Assembly (NCBI RefSeq): GCF_000379965.1
Contig: NZ_KB904331.1
Span: 327,523 to 391,522 of the forward strand
Length of the DNA stretch: 64,000 nucleotides
Direction of reading: 5' to 3'
Source of the DNA: Hoylesella nanceiensis DSM 19126 = JCM 15639
GTDB taxonomy: Bacteria > Bacteroidota > Bacteroidia > Bacteroidales > Bacteroidaceae
In this document: positions 8,820-17,580 of the stretch, piece after piece
Layout of the letters: each line of letters starts with the position of its first letter
Numbering within the stretch: the stretch's first letter is position 1
Program-made: the position numbers and the translations under genes
The notes under the pieces: generated by a model
What the model saw: only the letters and a program-made list of their open reading frames with translations
Told to the model about the DNA's origin: nothing
Databases searched by the model: none

Positions 8820-9734
8820 ATGGATATGAGTGAAATGAAGAAAATTAGAGCTGCAATTGTGGGCTACGGCAACATTGGTCGTTACACTTTAGAGGCATTA
8901 AGAGCCGCTAACGACTTTGAAATTGCAGGCGTTGTGCGTCGTAATGGCGCAGAGAACAAACCTGAAGAATTGGCTAACTATGAGGTAGTTAAGAACATTA
9001 GAGATCTTAAAGACGTTGATGTTGCCATTCTTGCAGTGCCTACTCGCAGTTGTCCAGAATATGCAAAAGACATCATTAGCTTAGGTATTAACACCGTAGA
9101 TAGCTATGATATTCACACAGGAATTGTGGGATATCGTGCCGAGATGATGCCACTTTGCAAAGAGAAGCAAGCTGTTTGCGTGATATCTGCAGGTTGGGAC
9201 CCAGGTTCTGACTCAATTGTACGCACCCTTATGCAAAGTCTTGCACCCAAAGGACTAAGCTATACCAACTTTGGACCAGGCATGTCAATGGGTCATAGTG
9301 TATGTGCTAAGGGCAAAGAAGGGGTTAAAGACGCCCTTTCAATGACCATTCCATTGGGCGAAAGCATTCATAGAAGAATGGTTTATGTTGAACTTGAAGA
9401 GAATGCAAGCCTTGAAGAGGTGACAAAAGCAATTAAAGCTGATCCTTATTTTGCACATGATGAAACTCATGTCATTGCAGTTAAATCGGTAGATGAAGTG
9501 AAAGACATGGGACATGGCGTGCATTTGGTTCGCAAAGGTGTGAGTGGTGAAACCCAAAACCAACACTTTGAGTTCAATATGAGCATTAACAATCCTGCAC
9601 TAACAGCACAAGTTCTTGTGAATGTGGCTCGTGCTTCAATGCGTTTGCAACCAGGTTGCTACACAATGGTTGAGATTCCTGTTATCGATATGCTCGAAGG
9701 TGATAGAGAAGAACTTATTGCTGCATTGGTATAA
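8820..9734 (+). CDS. ddh: meso-Diaminopimelate D-dehydrogenase
   Basis: Ddh reductively aminates tetrahydrodipicolinate to meso-diaminopimelate with NADPH, giving cell-wall DAP and lysine precursor in one step. The Rossmann motif GYGNIG is at residues 15-20. The segments DSYDIHTG, SAGWDPGSDS and GPGMSMGHS are characteristic of the family. At 304 residues from the first ATG it is slightly long; the likely true start is one of the internal Mets (8826 or 8835). A strong hairpin terminator follows at 9795-9838. Confidence 0.93.
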   Translation: MDMSEMKKIRAAIVGYGNIGRYTLEALRAANDFEIAGVVRRNGAENKPEELANYEVVKNIRDLKDVDVAILAVPTRSCPEYAKDIISLGINTVDSYDIHTGIVGYRAEMMPLCKEKQAVCVISAGWDPGSDSIVRTLMQSLAPKGLSYTNFGPGMSMGHSVCAKGKEGVKDALSMTIPLGESIHRRMVYVELEENASLEEVTKAIKADPYFAHDETHVIAVKSVDEVKDMGHGVHLVRKGVSGETQNQHFEFNMSINNPALTAQVLVNVARASMRLQPGCYTMVEIPVIDMLEGDREELIAALV

Positions 9735-9794
9735 GCTGCTCTTTCGCAACCCAACAGACTTTCATTTGCATCGCTTTTGATGCTAAAATACAAT

Positions 9795-9838
9795 GGCAGT
9801 ATGTATCTTTCGACATTTTTTTGAAGATATATACTGCC
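9795..9838 (+). terminator. Terminator of ddh
   Basis: GGCAGTATGTATCTT pairs with AAGATATATACTGCC with one wobble or mismatch, and the stem is followed by TTTTTCG. Confidence 0.75.
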
Positions 9839-9894
9839 TTTTTCGTTCTCTTTTCGCTCTAAAAAACCGTAACATATCACATTTTATATACATG

Positions 9895-9910
9895 TTGGCA
9901 CGTCTTTTGT
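9895..9910 (+). promoter_or_regulatory. Sigma54-like -24/-12 promoter upstream of the phosphoesterase gene
   Basis: TTGGCACG-TCTT-TTGT matches the RpoN consensus (TTGGCACG-N4-TTGC) with T replacing the -12 C. It is 86 bases upstream of the start codon. The same variant occurs upstream of dnaK. No obvious TAnnTTTG box competes in this gap. Confidence 0.4.
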
Positions 9911-9995
9911 TTGATGTAAAAGGACTGCAATTTGTATTTTAAAGAAATAGAAAACAGACAAAACAAGCATTCAGGATAATTTAAATAACATCGAA

Positions 9996-11087
9996 ATGAA
10001 AGTAGGATTAATCGTTATGTTGCTTGTCCTCATCACAGGATTGGGCTACACTCTCACCAGAATATGGCAGATGTTGCCGTTTACCAACACCATAAAAGGA
10101 TTGCTTTTTATTATTCCTTTCATGGCAATAGCATCGTTTATTATTTATGGTTCGGGCTTAATCGACAAACTACCGCTTAACTTTGCGTCGTTTGTTTACG
10201 AGCTTGGAACATCTTGGCCCATGATTCTTCTCTATCTTGCGCTTATCTTTGGCGTGTTAGATATAGCTAAATTAGCTCACATTCTGCCCGAAACCTTTTT
10301 GCGAAAGAGCGTCATTGGCTCGGCAAGTATCTTTATTTTCGTCACTGCATTGTTTGTTTATGGCAACATCAACTACAAGAAAAAGGTGAGAATACCTATC
10401 ACTTTAACCACACAAAAGCAGCTTCCTAAGGCGCAAAAGATAGTAATGATTAGCGATGTTCACTTGGGATATCACAACAGAAAAGAGGAGTTTAAACGCT
10501 GGGTGCAATTGATTAACAACGAAAAGCCAGACCTTGTGTTGATTAGTGGTGATATTATTGATGGCAACTTGCGCCCACTTTGGGAAGAGAATATGGCACA
10601 AGAGTTTAGAAATATCAAGGCGCCTATCTATGCTTGTCTTGGAAATCACGAATATATTGGAGGCGAACAAAACAGCGAAAAGTTTTATAAAGATGCTGGA
10701 ATTACGCTCTTGCGTGACTCGGTTGCAACGATAAACGGAATCAATATCATTGGACGAGACGACCGAACAAATGGACATCGCAAAACTCTTCACGAACTTA
10801 CGAAGGGCATCGACAAAGATCTTTACACCATTGTGCTCGATCATCAGCCTTATCATCTTGAACAATCGGAGCATGAAGGCATCGATTTTCAGTTGAGCGG
10901 ACACACTCATTATGGACAAGTTTGGCCTATTTCGTGGATCGAAGACCTTATTTATGAAAAGGCATACGGACCTTTAACAAAGGGAAAGACGCAATATTTT
11001 GTGACCAGTGGTATTGGTATTTGGGGCGGAAAATTTAGAATTGGAACGCAATCTGAATACCTTGTAGCAGAACTCTCTAATCGATAA
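9996..11087 (+). CDS. Membrane-anchored metallophosphoesterase
   Basis: This is a 363-residue calcineurin-like phosphoesterase of the YkuE/YaeI type. Four hydrophobic helices fill about residues 1-130. The metallophosphatase core then follows: SDVHLG (D154, H156), SGDIIDG, GNHEY (216-220) and GHTHYGQ (302-308). These supply the two-metal site. Proteins with this layout may act on lipid-linked phosphates at the membrane; the substrate here is unknown. It is followed at short spacing by the SprT-like gene, suggesting one transcript. Confidence 0.88.
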   Translation: MKVGLIVMLLVLITGLGYTLTRIWQMLPFTNTIKGLLFIIPFMAIASFIIYGSGLIDKLPLNFASFVYELGTSWPMILLYLALIFGVLDIAKLAHILPETFLRKSVIGSASIFIFVTALFVYGNINYKKKVRIPITLTTQKQLPKAQKIVMISDVHLGYHNRKEEFKRWVQLINNEKPDLVLISGDIIDGNLRPLWEENMAQEFRNIKAPIYACLGNHEYIGGEQNSEKFYKDAGITLLRDSVATINGINIIGRDDRTNGHRKTLHELTKGIDKDLYTIVLDHQPYHLEQSEHEGIDFQLSGHTHYGQVWPISWIEDLIYEKAYGPLTKGKTQYFVTSGIGIWGGKFRIGTQSEYLVAELSNR

Positions 11088-11106
11088 GCAGGCAAACGTG
11101 CAGACA

Positions 11107-11793
11107 ATGACTGTAAACATAGAGTGGATAGCTCAGCAATTCGAGCTTTTCAATACGCTTTATTTCGATAAGGTGCTACCCACTCCGTTGTTTTTAGTGT
11201 CGAAAACAAAGACAAAATTGGGTTGGTTTGTGCACAAAAAGCATTTCACCTTCAGAGGATTTCGGTCGTATGATTATAAAATTGGTATGTCAACTCACTA
11301 TCAATTCACCGAGCGACAAGCGCAAAATATCTTGCTTCACGAGATGATTCACTTCTATATAGCCTTTAAAAATATCAAGGATAAGTCGGCTCACGGCCCT
11401 GTTTTTAGGCGATTGATGAATCAATTTAACAACGAATTTGGATGGGAACTAACTGTTTCTGTCAATACAAAAGACTATAAAACGAACGAAACGACAAGTT
11501 CTTCGAAAGCGAAAAAGATAAAAGAACGCTTAATTTTAGCTATCGAACAAAGCGATGGAACCTGCTTTCTGTCGGTGATAAACCCTCGTTATGCGTTTAA
11601 AATTCAAAACGAATTAAAGCGAACAACGCACAACTTGAAATTTAGTTGGTATAAAAGTAGCGACGAAAGGTTCAGTCATTTCTCGACAGTTAGAAGTCTG
11701 CGAGGAGTTAAAACGCCCCGAAATGAGTTTGAAGAGGTGATTAAGTCTTTGCAACCTGTGGTACTGGTGAGGAAAGAAAAGAGCGAGAAATAA
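11107..11793 (+). CDS. SprT-like zinc metalloprotease domain protein
   Basis: This soluble protein of about 228 residues carries HEMIH (zinc-binding HExxH) at about residues 78-82, in the context LLHEMIHFYIA that defines the SprT/Spartan fold. The segments FNTLYFDKVLPTP and SAHGPVFRRLMNQFN also fit. A GTG three codons upstream (11098) is possible, but the ATG at 11107 gives the usual family N-terminus. Spartan relatives cleave DNA-protein crosslinks; the role of bacterial SprT proteins is not settled. It sits 10-20 bases after the phosphoesterase gene. Confidence 0.85.
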   Translation: MTVNIEWIAQQFELFNTLYFDKVLPTPLFLVSKTKTKLGWFVHKKHFTFRGFRSYDYKIGMSTHYQFTERQAQNILLHEMIHFYIAFKNIKDKSAHGPVFRRLMNQFNNEFGWELTVSVNTKDYKTNETTSSSKAKKIKERLILAIEQSDGTCFLSVINPRYAFKIQNELKRTTHNLKFSWYKSSDERFSHFSTVRSLRGVKTPRNEFEEVIKSLQPVVLVRKEKSEK

Positions 11794-11818
11794 ATCAATA
11801 TATAGTGAAATAAGATGG

Positions 11819-11841
11819 AAGGAAGGGGTAAACTCTTCCTT
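11819..11841 (+). terminator. Terminator of the sprT-like gene
   Basis: AAGGAAG and CTTCCTT flank a 9-base loop, followed by a T run. Confidence 0.6.
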
Positions 11842-12044
11842 TTTTGATGCGTCTTTGTTTCGACTGAGCAATAAAAATAGTTCTCTTTTCCTCAGCAAGA
11901 GTGTTCTAACTTTATTGAAAATGGAAAGAAAAGAGGTCGATAAAGAAAGATGAAATGAATGAGCATCTTTTTCTATCTCAAAGCAAGAGGAAGACAATGA
12001 GCATGGCGAGGAAAAACAAAGGGACTGAAAGGGGAAAACAATTG

Positions 12045-12132
12045 CTATGCTTTTACAACCTAAAAGCAATGTAACTGCATCTTAATTACACTGCTTTTGC
12101 ATTGCAATAGCACGTCTTTTTCTCTATTTTGA
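12045..12132 (-). repeat. 22-bp periodic repeat array 2
   Basis: Cores in reverse orientation begin at 12045 (CTATGCTTTT), 12067 (CAATGTAACT), 12089 (CACTGCTTTT) and 12111 (CACGTCTTTT). There are four units at exactly 22 bp. The array lies between convergent genes. Confidence 0.8.
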
Positions 12133-12202
12133 GATAAATATCTGATGACTAAAGCTTTCGAACTCTCTTCGAGTAAGGCATCACCAAACGGGTAAAAACA
12201 AA

Positions 12203-12240
12203 ATAGACGAGCATCGATTGTTCATCAATGCTCGTCTATT
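12203..12240. terminator. Terminator of alaS
   Basis: ATAGACGAGCAT pairs with ATGCTCGTCTAT around a loop and is flanked by A/T tracts on both sides. It lies 27 bases beyond the alaS stop. Confidence 0.8.
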
Positions 12241-12267
12241 ATTATATTATTTCGTATTGAAAAATAC

Positions 12268-14889
12268 TTATAATTGTGCTAATTCAATCACTTTTTCGAT
12301 TGCAGCATTTAAGCCTTCAAGGTCTTTACCACCTGCAGAAGCGTAGTGAGGTTGACCTCCTCCGCCTCCTTTTATAAGCTTAGCAGCTTCTCGAACCATT
12401 GCACCAGCATTTAAGTTGTGCTCTTTCACTAAGTCATCGCTTAACATAACGCTCAACAATGGTTTGTTTCCTGCTATGGTTCCGATAACACATAGCAAGT
12501 GAGAAGGATTCGCTTCACGAACCTTAAACACAAGGTCTTTAGCGTTTGAAGCATTGATTGGCAACACACCTGTTACGACTGTAACACCGTTTTGTTGCTT
12601 AGCGCCATTCAATAAGAATTCTTTTAGACGTTCAACGTTTTGTGCATTGAACTTTTCTACTTCCTTCTTCATTGCTTCGTTCTCTTCAATAAACTTCTCA
12701 ATGGCACTCTTTAGGTCCTTAGTGTTATTGAATAGGCCCTTAATAGCTTTGATAGTATCTTCTAAAGAGTAGACCAATTCTTCGCAGTTCTCGCCTGTAA
12801 TAGCTTCAATACGACGTACACCAGCTGCCACACTTGTTTCTGTTACAATCTTAAACATACCAAGTCGGCCTGTAGATGTTGCGTGAATACCACCACAGAA
12901 CTCGCAACTAGGACCAAAACGCACTACTCTTACCTTGTCACCATATTTCTCTCCGAAGATAGAAACAGCACCCATCTCTCTCGCTTCTTCGATAGGTGTG
13001 TCACGATGTTCGTCCATTGGATAGTCTTCTCTTATCATTTGGTTCACAAGACGTTCCACTTCACGAAGTTGTTCGTCTGTTACTTTTTGGAAATGAGAGA
13101 AGTCGAAGCGTAGAGATTCTGCCGAAACATAAGATCCTTTTTGCTCAACATGGTCGCCAAGTACTTGCTTTAACGCATAATCTACTAAGTGAGTAGCGGT
13201 GTGATTAGCTGCACTTGCATTGCGATTGTCGGTATCTACACAAGCCATAAAGCTTGCTTTAACGTCTTTAGGCAATGCTTTTACAATGTGAATGCTTTGT
13301 CCGTTTTCTCTTTTTGTATCGATAACTTCAACGGTTTCGTTCTCATTTACAAGCACACCTTTATCTCCTACTTGTCCACCCATTTCGCCATAGAAAGGCG
13401 TATTGTTAAGAACTAGTTCGAAATAGGTGTTCTTCTTTTGTGTAACTTGACGATAACGAAGGATCTGACACTCGTATTCTGTATAGTCATATCCCACGAA
13501 TTGTTGCTCACCTGCAGCGAGTTCAACCCAGTCTGTGCTCTCAACTACAGCCGCATTACGTGCTCTTTCTTTTTGTTTGCGCATCTCTTCATCAAACTGT
13601 TCAGCATTAACTGTAATTTGATGTTCACGACAAATCAACTCAGTTAGGTCGAGTGGGAAGCCATAAGTATCGAAAAGACGGAACGCTTGCACGCCATCTA
13701 ATTCGCTCTTACCTTCTTTTTGCAACACTTCAATAGCATCGTTAAGCATTGAAATACCCTTTTCTAGGGTGCGAAGGAATGAATCTTCTTCTTCTTTAAT
13801 CACTCTTCCAATCAATTCACGTTGTGCTGTTAGCTCAGGATAAGCCTGTCCCATTTCTGCAATAAGAGTAGGAATGAGTCGGTATATAAACGCTTCTCTT
13901 TGGTGTAAGAAGGTGTATGCGTAGCGAATAGCACGACGAAGAATACGTCTAATCACATATCCTGCCTTTGCATTGCTTGGCAATTGGCCGTCAGCAATAG
14001 AGAAAGCAACAGCTCTAAGGTGGTCTGCAATAACACGCATAGCCACATCTACTGCATTATCTTCGCCGTAGTTCTTATGAGAAAGCTTGCAAATCTCTTT
14101 TATGATAGGTTGGAAAATGTCTGTATCATAGTTACTGTTCTTGCCTTGAAGTGCACGAACTAGACGTTCAAAGCCCATACCTGTATCGATAACATTCATG
14201 CTTAATGGCTCTAATGAACCATCCGACTTACGGTTAAACTGCATAAATACGATGTTCCAAATCTCGATTACTTGTGGATCATCTTTGTTAACGAGCTCTG
14301 AACCCTTTACTTTTAGCTTCTCTTCTGGCGTTCTTGAGTCGAGATGTATCTCTGAACAGGGTCCACAAGGACCTGTATCGCCCATTTCCCAGAAGTTATC
14401 ATGCTTGTTTCCGTTGATGATATGGTCTTCAGGAAGATGCTTTCTCCAGAATGAAGCGGCATCATCATCACGAGCAATGTTATCCTCTTGAGAGCCTTCG
14501 AATACTGTAACGTAAAGGTCTTTGGGGTCTAAATGAAGTACATCAACTAAATACTCCCACGCATAGTCAATGGCTTCTTCTTTGAAATAATCGCCAAAAC
14601 TCCAGTTACCAAGCATCTCAAACATAGTGTGGTGGTAGGTATCGTGTCCTACTTCCTCAAGATCATTATGCTTTCCGCTTACTCTTAAGCACTTTTGAGA
14701 ATCGGCTCTACGACGTGGTTCTGGGTCTTTTGTACCAAGAATGATATCTTTCCATTGATTCATTCCAGCGTTAGTAAACATCAATGTGGGGTCGTCTTTA
14801 ATCACCATTGGTGCAGAAGGCACAATAGTGTGACCTTTTGAAGCAAAGAACTGCTTGTAAGACTCACGTATTTCGTTAGCTGTCATCAT
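12268..14889 (-). CDS. alaS: Alanyl-tRNA synthetase
   Basis: AlaRS charges tRNA-Ala and edits mischarged Ser or Gly. The 873-residue class II enzyme is complete. The N-terminal catalytic domain begins [10 protein letters not shown] and contains the motif 2 region [14 protein letters not shown]. The editing domain has the HxxxH zinc site [12 protein letters not shown] and the [13 protein letters not shown] segment. The C-terminal domain ends with the [14 protein letters not shown] motif. Two adjacent ATGs begin the frame. The promoter overlaps that of the divergent MerR gene. It is monocistronic, with a terminator at each end of the gap downstream. Confidence 0.97.
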   Translation of the reverse strand: MMTANEIRESYKQFFASKGHTIVPSAPMVIKDDPTLMFTNAGMNQWKDIILGTKDPEPRRRADSQKCLRVSGKHNDLEEVGHDTYHHTMFEMLGNWSFGDYFKEEAIDYAWEYLVDVLHLDPKDLYVTVFEGSQEDNIARDDDAASFWRKHLPEDHIINGNKHDNFWEMGDTGPCGPCSEIHLDSRTPEEKLKVKGSELVNKDDPQVIEIWNIVFMQFNRKSDGSLEPLSMNVIDTGMGFERLVRALQGKNSNYDTDIFQPIIKEICKLSHKNYGEDNAVDVAMRVIADHLRAVAFSIADGQLPSNAKAGYVIRRILRRAIRYAYTFLHQREAFIYRLIPTLIAEMGQAYPELTAQRELIGRVIKEEEDSFLRTLEKGISMLNDAIEVLQKEGKSELDGVQAFRLFDTYGFPLDLTELICREHQITVNAEQFDEEMRKQKERARNAAVVESTDWVELAAGEQQFVGYDYTEYECQILRYRQVTQKKNTYFELVLNNTPFYGEMGGQVGDKGVLVNENETVEVIDTKRENGQSIHIVKALPKDVKASFMACVDTDNRNASAANHTATHLVDYALKQVLGDHVEQKGSYVSAESLRFDFSHFQKVTDEQLREVERLVNQMIREDYPMDEHRDTPIEEAREMGAVSIFGEKYGDKVRVVRFGPSCEFCGGIHATSTGRLGMFKIVTETSVAAGVRRIEAITGENCEELVYSLEDTIKAIKGLFNNTKDLKSAIEKFIEENEAMKKEVEKFNAQNVERLKEFLLNGAKQQNGVTVVTGVLPINASNAKDLVFKVREANPSHLLCVIGTIAGNKPLLSVMLSDDLVKEHNLNAGAMVREAAKLIKGGGGGQPHYASAGGKDLEGLNAAIEKVIELAQL

Positions 14890-14926
14890 TTATATGTATT
14901 ATTTTAAATTTCTATTAAAAGTTTTG

Positions 14927-14934
14927 CAAAGATA
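14927..14934 (-). promoter_or_regulatory. -7 element of alaS
   Basis: The minus strand reads TATCTTTG. Its -33 TTTG would fall inside the -7 box of the divergent MerR promoter (14947-14958), so the two promoters interlock. Confidence 0.65.
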
Positions 14935-14946
14935 CCGAAGTTTGAC

Positions 14947-14954
14947 TATTTTTG
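14947..14954 (+). promoter_or_regulatory. -7 element of the MerR-family gene
   Basis: TATTTTTG is a -7 match; TTTG at 14923-14926 supplies a -33 element 20 bases upstream. That TTTG belongs to the TTTTGCAAAGATA block carrying the alaS -7 box. Confidence 0.6.
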
Positions 14955-14993
14955 CAAATAAATTAGTTTTTGTTTAACAAAAAGCATCGCATT

Positions 14994-15341
14994 ATGGCTC
15001 TGAATATGAATAAAAACCTAAAGCTTTACTACTCTATTGGTGAAGTAGCAAAGATGTTTGACATTAACGAAAGCACTCTTCGTTATTGGGAAAGCGAGTT
15101 TCCTCATCTCAAACCCAAGACAAACAGCAAGAACGTTAGACAATATACAGAGAAAGATATCGAACAAATTAAAGTGATTTATAACCTTGTTAAGGTTCGA
15201 GGATTTAAGCTTGCTGCAGCAAGAAAGATGCTAAACGAAAACAGAAAGAATGTTGACAAGAGCGCAGATATTTTAGAAATGATGATTAATTTGCGTGATG
15301 AACTGAAAAATTTGAAGAAACAACTCGATTCAATAGTGTAG
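14994..15341 (+). CDS. MerR-family transcriptional regulator
   Basis: This 115-residue DNA-binding protein has an N-terminal MerR winged helix-turn-helix (YYSIGEVAKMFDINESTLRYWE), a second recognition helix region (FKLAAARKML) and a short C-terminal coiled coil (MINLRDELKNLKKQLDSI). It has no effector-binding domain or Cys cluster, so it is the short MerR type found beside alaS in Bacteroidetes. The ATG at 14994 is preferred over an upstream TTG at 14970. A terminator hairpin starts within the stop codon. Confidence 0.88.
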   Translation: MALNMNKNLKLYYSIGEVAKMFDINESTLRYWESEFPHLKPKTNSKNVRQYTEKDIEQIKVIYNLVKVRGFKLAAARKMLNENRKNVDKSADILEMMINLRDELKNLKKQLDSIV

Positions 15342-15360
15342 CTTTTTATTTTAAAGCTGC
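15338..15360 (+). terminator. Terminator of the MerR gene
   Basis: GTAGCTTT pairs with AAAGCTGC and is followed by a T-rich tract. The stem begins inside the TAG stop codon. Confidence 0.6.
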
Positions 15361-15550
15361 ACTTTTTTATTTTTATCAAGAGCACTTTTATTTTTCAAAC
15401 AAAAACTATTTCGCATTCGACTTTCACGACTTAACCATCTGAAAATCAAAAGAAAGGAAATATATTTATGTCTCTTTCAAAACGAATGAGAGAAACTATT
15501 ATAAAACAAAAAAGACTCTATTTCGATTGAAATAAAGTCTTTTGAAACGG

Positions 15551-15625
15551 TGGGCGTTGACGGATTCGAACCGCCGACCCTCTGCTTGTAAGGCAGATGC
15601 TCTAAACCAGCTGAGCTAAACGCCC
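15551..15625 (-). tRNA. tRNA-Val (anticodon UAC)
   Basis: The cloverleaf is complete on the minus strand: acceptor GGGCGTT/AACGCCC, a D arm with AGCTCAGCTGGTT, anticodon stem-loop TCTGC-CTTACAA-GCAGA with TAC at positions 34-36, and T arm GGCGGTTCGAATCCGTC. The terminal CCA is not fully encoded (ACCG follows). A -7 box lies just upstream at 15651-15658. Confidence 0.95.
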
Positions 15626-15650
15626 GTCTTTTAGTTCTTAAAAGCGATTG

Positions 15651-15658
15651 CAAAGGTA
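15651..15658 (-). promoter_or_regulatory. -7 element of tRNA-Val
   Basis: The minus strand reads TACCTTTG, 26 bases before the tRNA 5' end. Confidence 0.55.
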
Positions 15659-15753
15659 ATACATTTATTTTAATCCTCCAAATTTTCAATTACTTTTTAT
15701 TCTTATTTTTTCAAATATTCCTACTCTAACCCTCGCCTACTCCTATCTAATAA

Positions 15754-15841
15754 CACTGCTTTTAAATCCCTAAAAGCATCACTTTACACCCCAATAGCAA
15801 TGCTATTTAATGTAAAAAGAGTTGCATTTTACATTGAAACT
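15754..15841 (-). repeat. 22-bp periodic repeat array 3
   Basis: Reverse-orientation cores begin at 15754 (CACTGCTTTT), 15776 (GCATCACTTT), 15798 (CAATGCTATT) and 15820 (AGTTGCATTT), at exact 22-bp spacing. The array sits between the divergent tRNA-Val and trpS and ends about 40 bases before the trpS -7 box. Confidence 0.75.
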
Positions 15842-15879
15842 TACCACACATTATTATATAATTATTCAAATTTTAGTAG

Positions 15880-15887
15880 TATCTTTG
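15880..15887 (+). promoter_or_regulatory. -7 element of trpS
   Basis: TATCTTTG is a perfect -7 box, 31 bases before the trpS ATG. Confidence 0.65.
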
Positions 15888-15917
15888 CACTATTATAATT
15901 TAAAATAGACAATAAAT

Positions 15918-16907
15918 ATGGAAAAAGTAGTTAGTGGAATACGCCCAACAGGCTTCCTTCACCTCGGAAACTATTTCGGAGCGGTGAAGAGTTTTATTGA
16001 AATGCAGAATGATTATGATTCTATGTTCTTCATTGCAGATTGGCATTCGCTCACTACTTCACCAAAACCCGAGGACATTCAAAATAGTGCACGTGTCATT
16101 CTTGCAGAATATTTAGCTTGTGGAATCGACCCTAACAAGGCCCCAATATATGTTCAAAGCGATGTAAAAGAAACACTTGAGCTGTATCTTTACTTAAATA
16201 TGAACACTTATATTGGCGAGTTAGGTCGTGTAACAACATTCAAGGAAAAGGCAAGAAAGCAACCAGACAACGTGAATGCGGGTTTGTTTACCTACCCAAC
16301 TCTTATGGCTGCGGACATTCTTCAGCACAGAGCGGTAAAGGTTCCTGTAGGAAAAGACCAAGAACAAAATATGGAAATGGCGAGAAAATGTGCTCGACGT
16401 TTTAACAATATCTATGGTGTTGATTTCTTCCCAGAGCCTCAAAACTTCTATTTCAACGCTAAAGCGGTGAAGGTTCCTGGTTTAGATGGAAGCGGAAAGA
16501 TGGGTAAAAGTGAAGGAAACTGTATCTATCTTCACGATGATGACAAGACTATCACTAAGAAAGTGATGAAGGCTGTGACTGATAGTGGACCCACTGAGCT
16601 GAACAGTGAGAAGCCTCAAGTGATTGAAAATCTATTTACTTTCTTGCAAATTTGCTCAACACAAGATACTTACGACTATTTTAATGAGCAATGGAACAAT
16701 GCTACTATTCGCTACGGAGAATTGAAAAAGCAAATCGCACAAGACATTTGTGCAACCGTTGCACCTATCAGAGAGCGTATAACTGAGTTCAGTTCTAACA
16801 AAGAACTCTTAGATAAAATCGCTAAACAAGGTGCTGATGCAGCGAGAGAAAGCGCTTCGGCAACTCTTAAAGAGGTTAGAAAAATCATCGGTTTTAGATC
16901 TTTATAA
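15918..16907 (+). CDS. trpS: Tryptophanyl-tRNA synthetase
   Basis: This class I synthetase charges tRNA-Trp. The 329-residue length is normal. HLGN (residues 15-18) is the HIGH signature and KMGKS (194-198) the KMSKS loop. The stretches PVGKDQEQNMEMAR and TYPTLMAADIL are typical of TrpRS. It has its own promoter, and a strong terminator lies at 16939-16984, so it is monocistronic. Confidence 0.97.
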   Translation: MEKVVSGIRPTGFLHLGNYFGAVKSFIEMQNDYDSMFFIADWHSLTTSPKPEDIQNSARVILAEYLACGIDPNKAPIYVQSDVKETLELYLYLNMNTYIGELGRVTTFKEKARKQPDNVNAGLFTYPTLMAADILQHRAVKVPVGKDQEQNMEMARKCARRFNNIYGVDFFPEPQNFYFNAKAVKVPGLDGSGKMGKSEGNCIYLHDDDKTITKKVMKAVTDSGPTELNSEKPQVIENLFTFLQICSTQDTYDYFNEQWNNATIRYGELKKQIAQDICATVAPIRERITEFSSNKELLDKIAKQGADAARESASATLKEVRKIIGFRSL

Positions 16908-16938
16908 AGAGTTTTTCAACTACTCTTAAAACATAACG

Positions 16939-16984
16939 ACACCTCGTTCAACTCTCTATTTGATGTTGATCGAGGTGTTTTTCT
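16939..16984 (+). terminator. Terminator of trpS
   Basis: ACACCTCG (16939-16946) pairs with CGAGGTGT (16971-16978), extended by CAAC/GTTG, and is followed by TTTTTCT. Confidence 0.8.
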
Positions 16985-17196
16985 TTGCCCTTATTCCACA
17001 ATATTCTTACTCTTCATTCTCTTTATCTTTGCTAACGATATCTCATTCAGCATCGCTTAAAGGGTTTTTCTTGGAGTCTTTAAAGCGCTTTTATCTATCT
17101 TTCTATATTGAAAAGTATCCTACTCTTAAAAAAAATCAATCTTCTCTTCTTCCGATATCTCCCCGATACAAATATATTATTGTGTAGGTGCAATGT

Positions 17197-17372
17197 AAAA
17201 GCATTGCGTTCCATGGGCAATAGCATTGCAATTAGGCGACAAAAGCATTGTGTTTGCGTCATAAAAGCAATGATATTATGCGGGGAATTATATCTCTATT
17301 TGGGGATAAAGGCAATGTCATTATGCGTAATTGTTTCACAATTTGAAGATAAAAGCGATGGCGTTACGTATA
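17197..17372 (+). repeat. 22-bp periodic repeat array 4 (longest)
   Basis: Cores begin at 17197 (AAAAGCATTG), 17219 (AATAGCATTG), 17241 (AAAAGCATTG) and 17263 (AAAAGCAATG) at exact 22-bp spacing. Degenerate spacers follow, then two more cores at 17308 (AAAGGCAATG) and 17351 (AAAAGCGATG), 45 and 43 bases on, i.e. near two further periods each. Confidence 0.8.
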
Positions 17373-17518
17373 AGGAACAAACAAGGAAAAAGTTGTTGCA
17401 ATGCGTTCTTCTTACCAAAAAAATCAAAAGGAGGCTCGTTTCTATCCTTTTGAAGTCCCAAGGTATAAGTATAGCATTTTACTTCGTGGCACTCTGTAAA
17501 CAAAAGGGCATAAAAAAA

Positions 17519-17543
17519 GGATGCTTCTACGAAAGAAGCATCC
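17519..17543 (-). terminator. Terminator of the OmpA-family gene
   Basis: GGATGCTTCT pairs with AGAAGCATCC with a 5-base loop. On the minus strand a T7 tract follows. Confidence 0.85.
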
Positions 17544-17580
17544 CCAATTTCAGAGATAATAAAAAAATTACTATCAAATA

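Larger units (their letters stand above)
11794..12267. other. Non-coding gap between convergent sprT-like gene and alaS
   Basis: This gap contains a terminator (11819-11841), a 22-bp repeat array (12045-12132), an imperfect stem-loop (about 12142-12192, TGATGACTAA / TAAGGCATCA) and the alaS terminator. No gene is supported. Confidence 0.6.
16985..17580. other. Non-coding gap between convergent trpS and ompA
   Basis: This stretch is AT-rich and carries the longest 22-bp repeat array (17197-17372) and the ompA terminator. Open frames across it translate repeats and lack protein-like composition. Confidence 0.6.

Noticed and set aside
11614-12069. 151-codon minus-strand frame antisense to the SprT-like gene
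   Set aside because: It is Ser/Phe/Leu-rich shadow sequence running through a terminator and into a repeat array.
15477-15689. 70-codon frame over the tRNA-Val region
   Set aside because: It is a translation of the tRNA gene and its flanks.
17197-17372. CRISPR array interpretation of the 22-bp periodic repeats
   Set aside because: The conserved part is only about 10 bp and degenerate, the variable part is 12 bp and keeps a TT, arrays are dispersed and short, and no Cas genes adjoin them.
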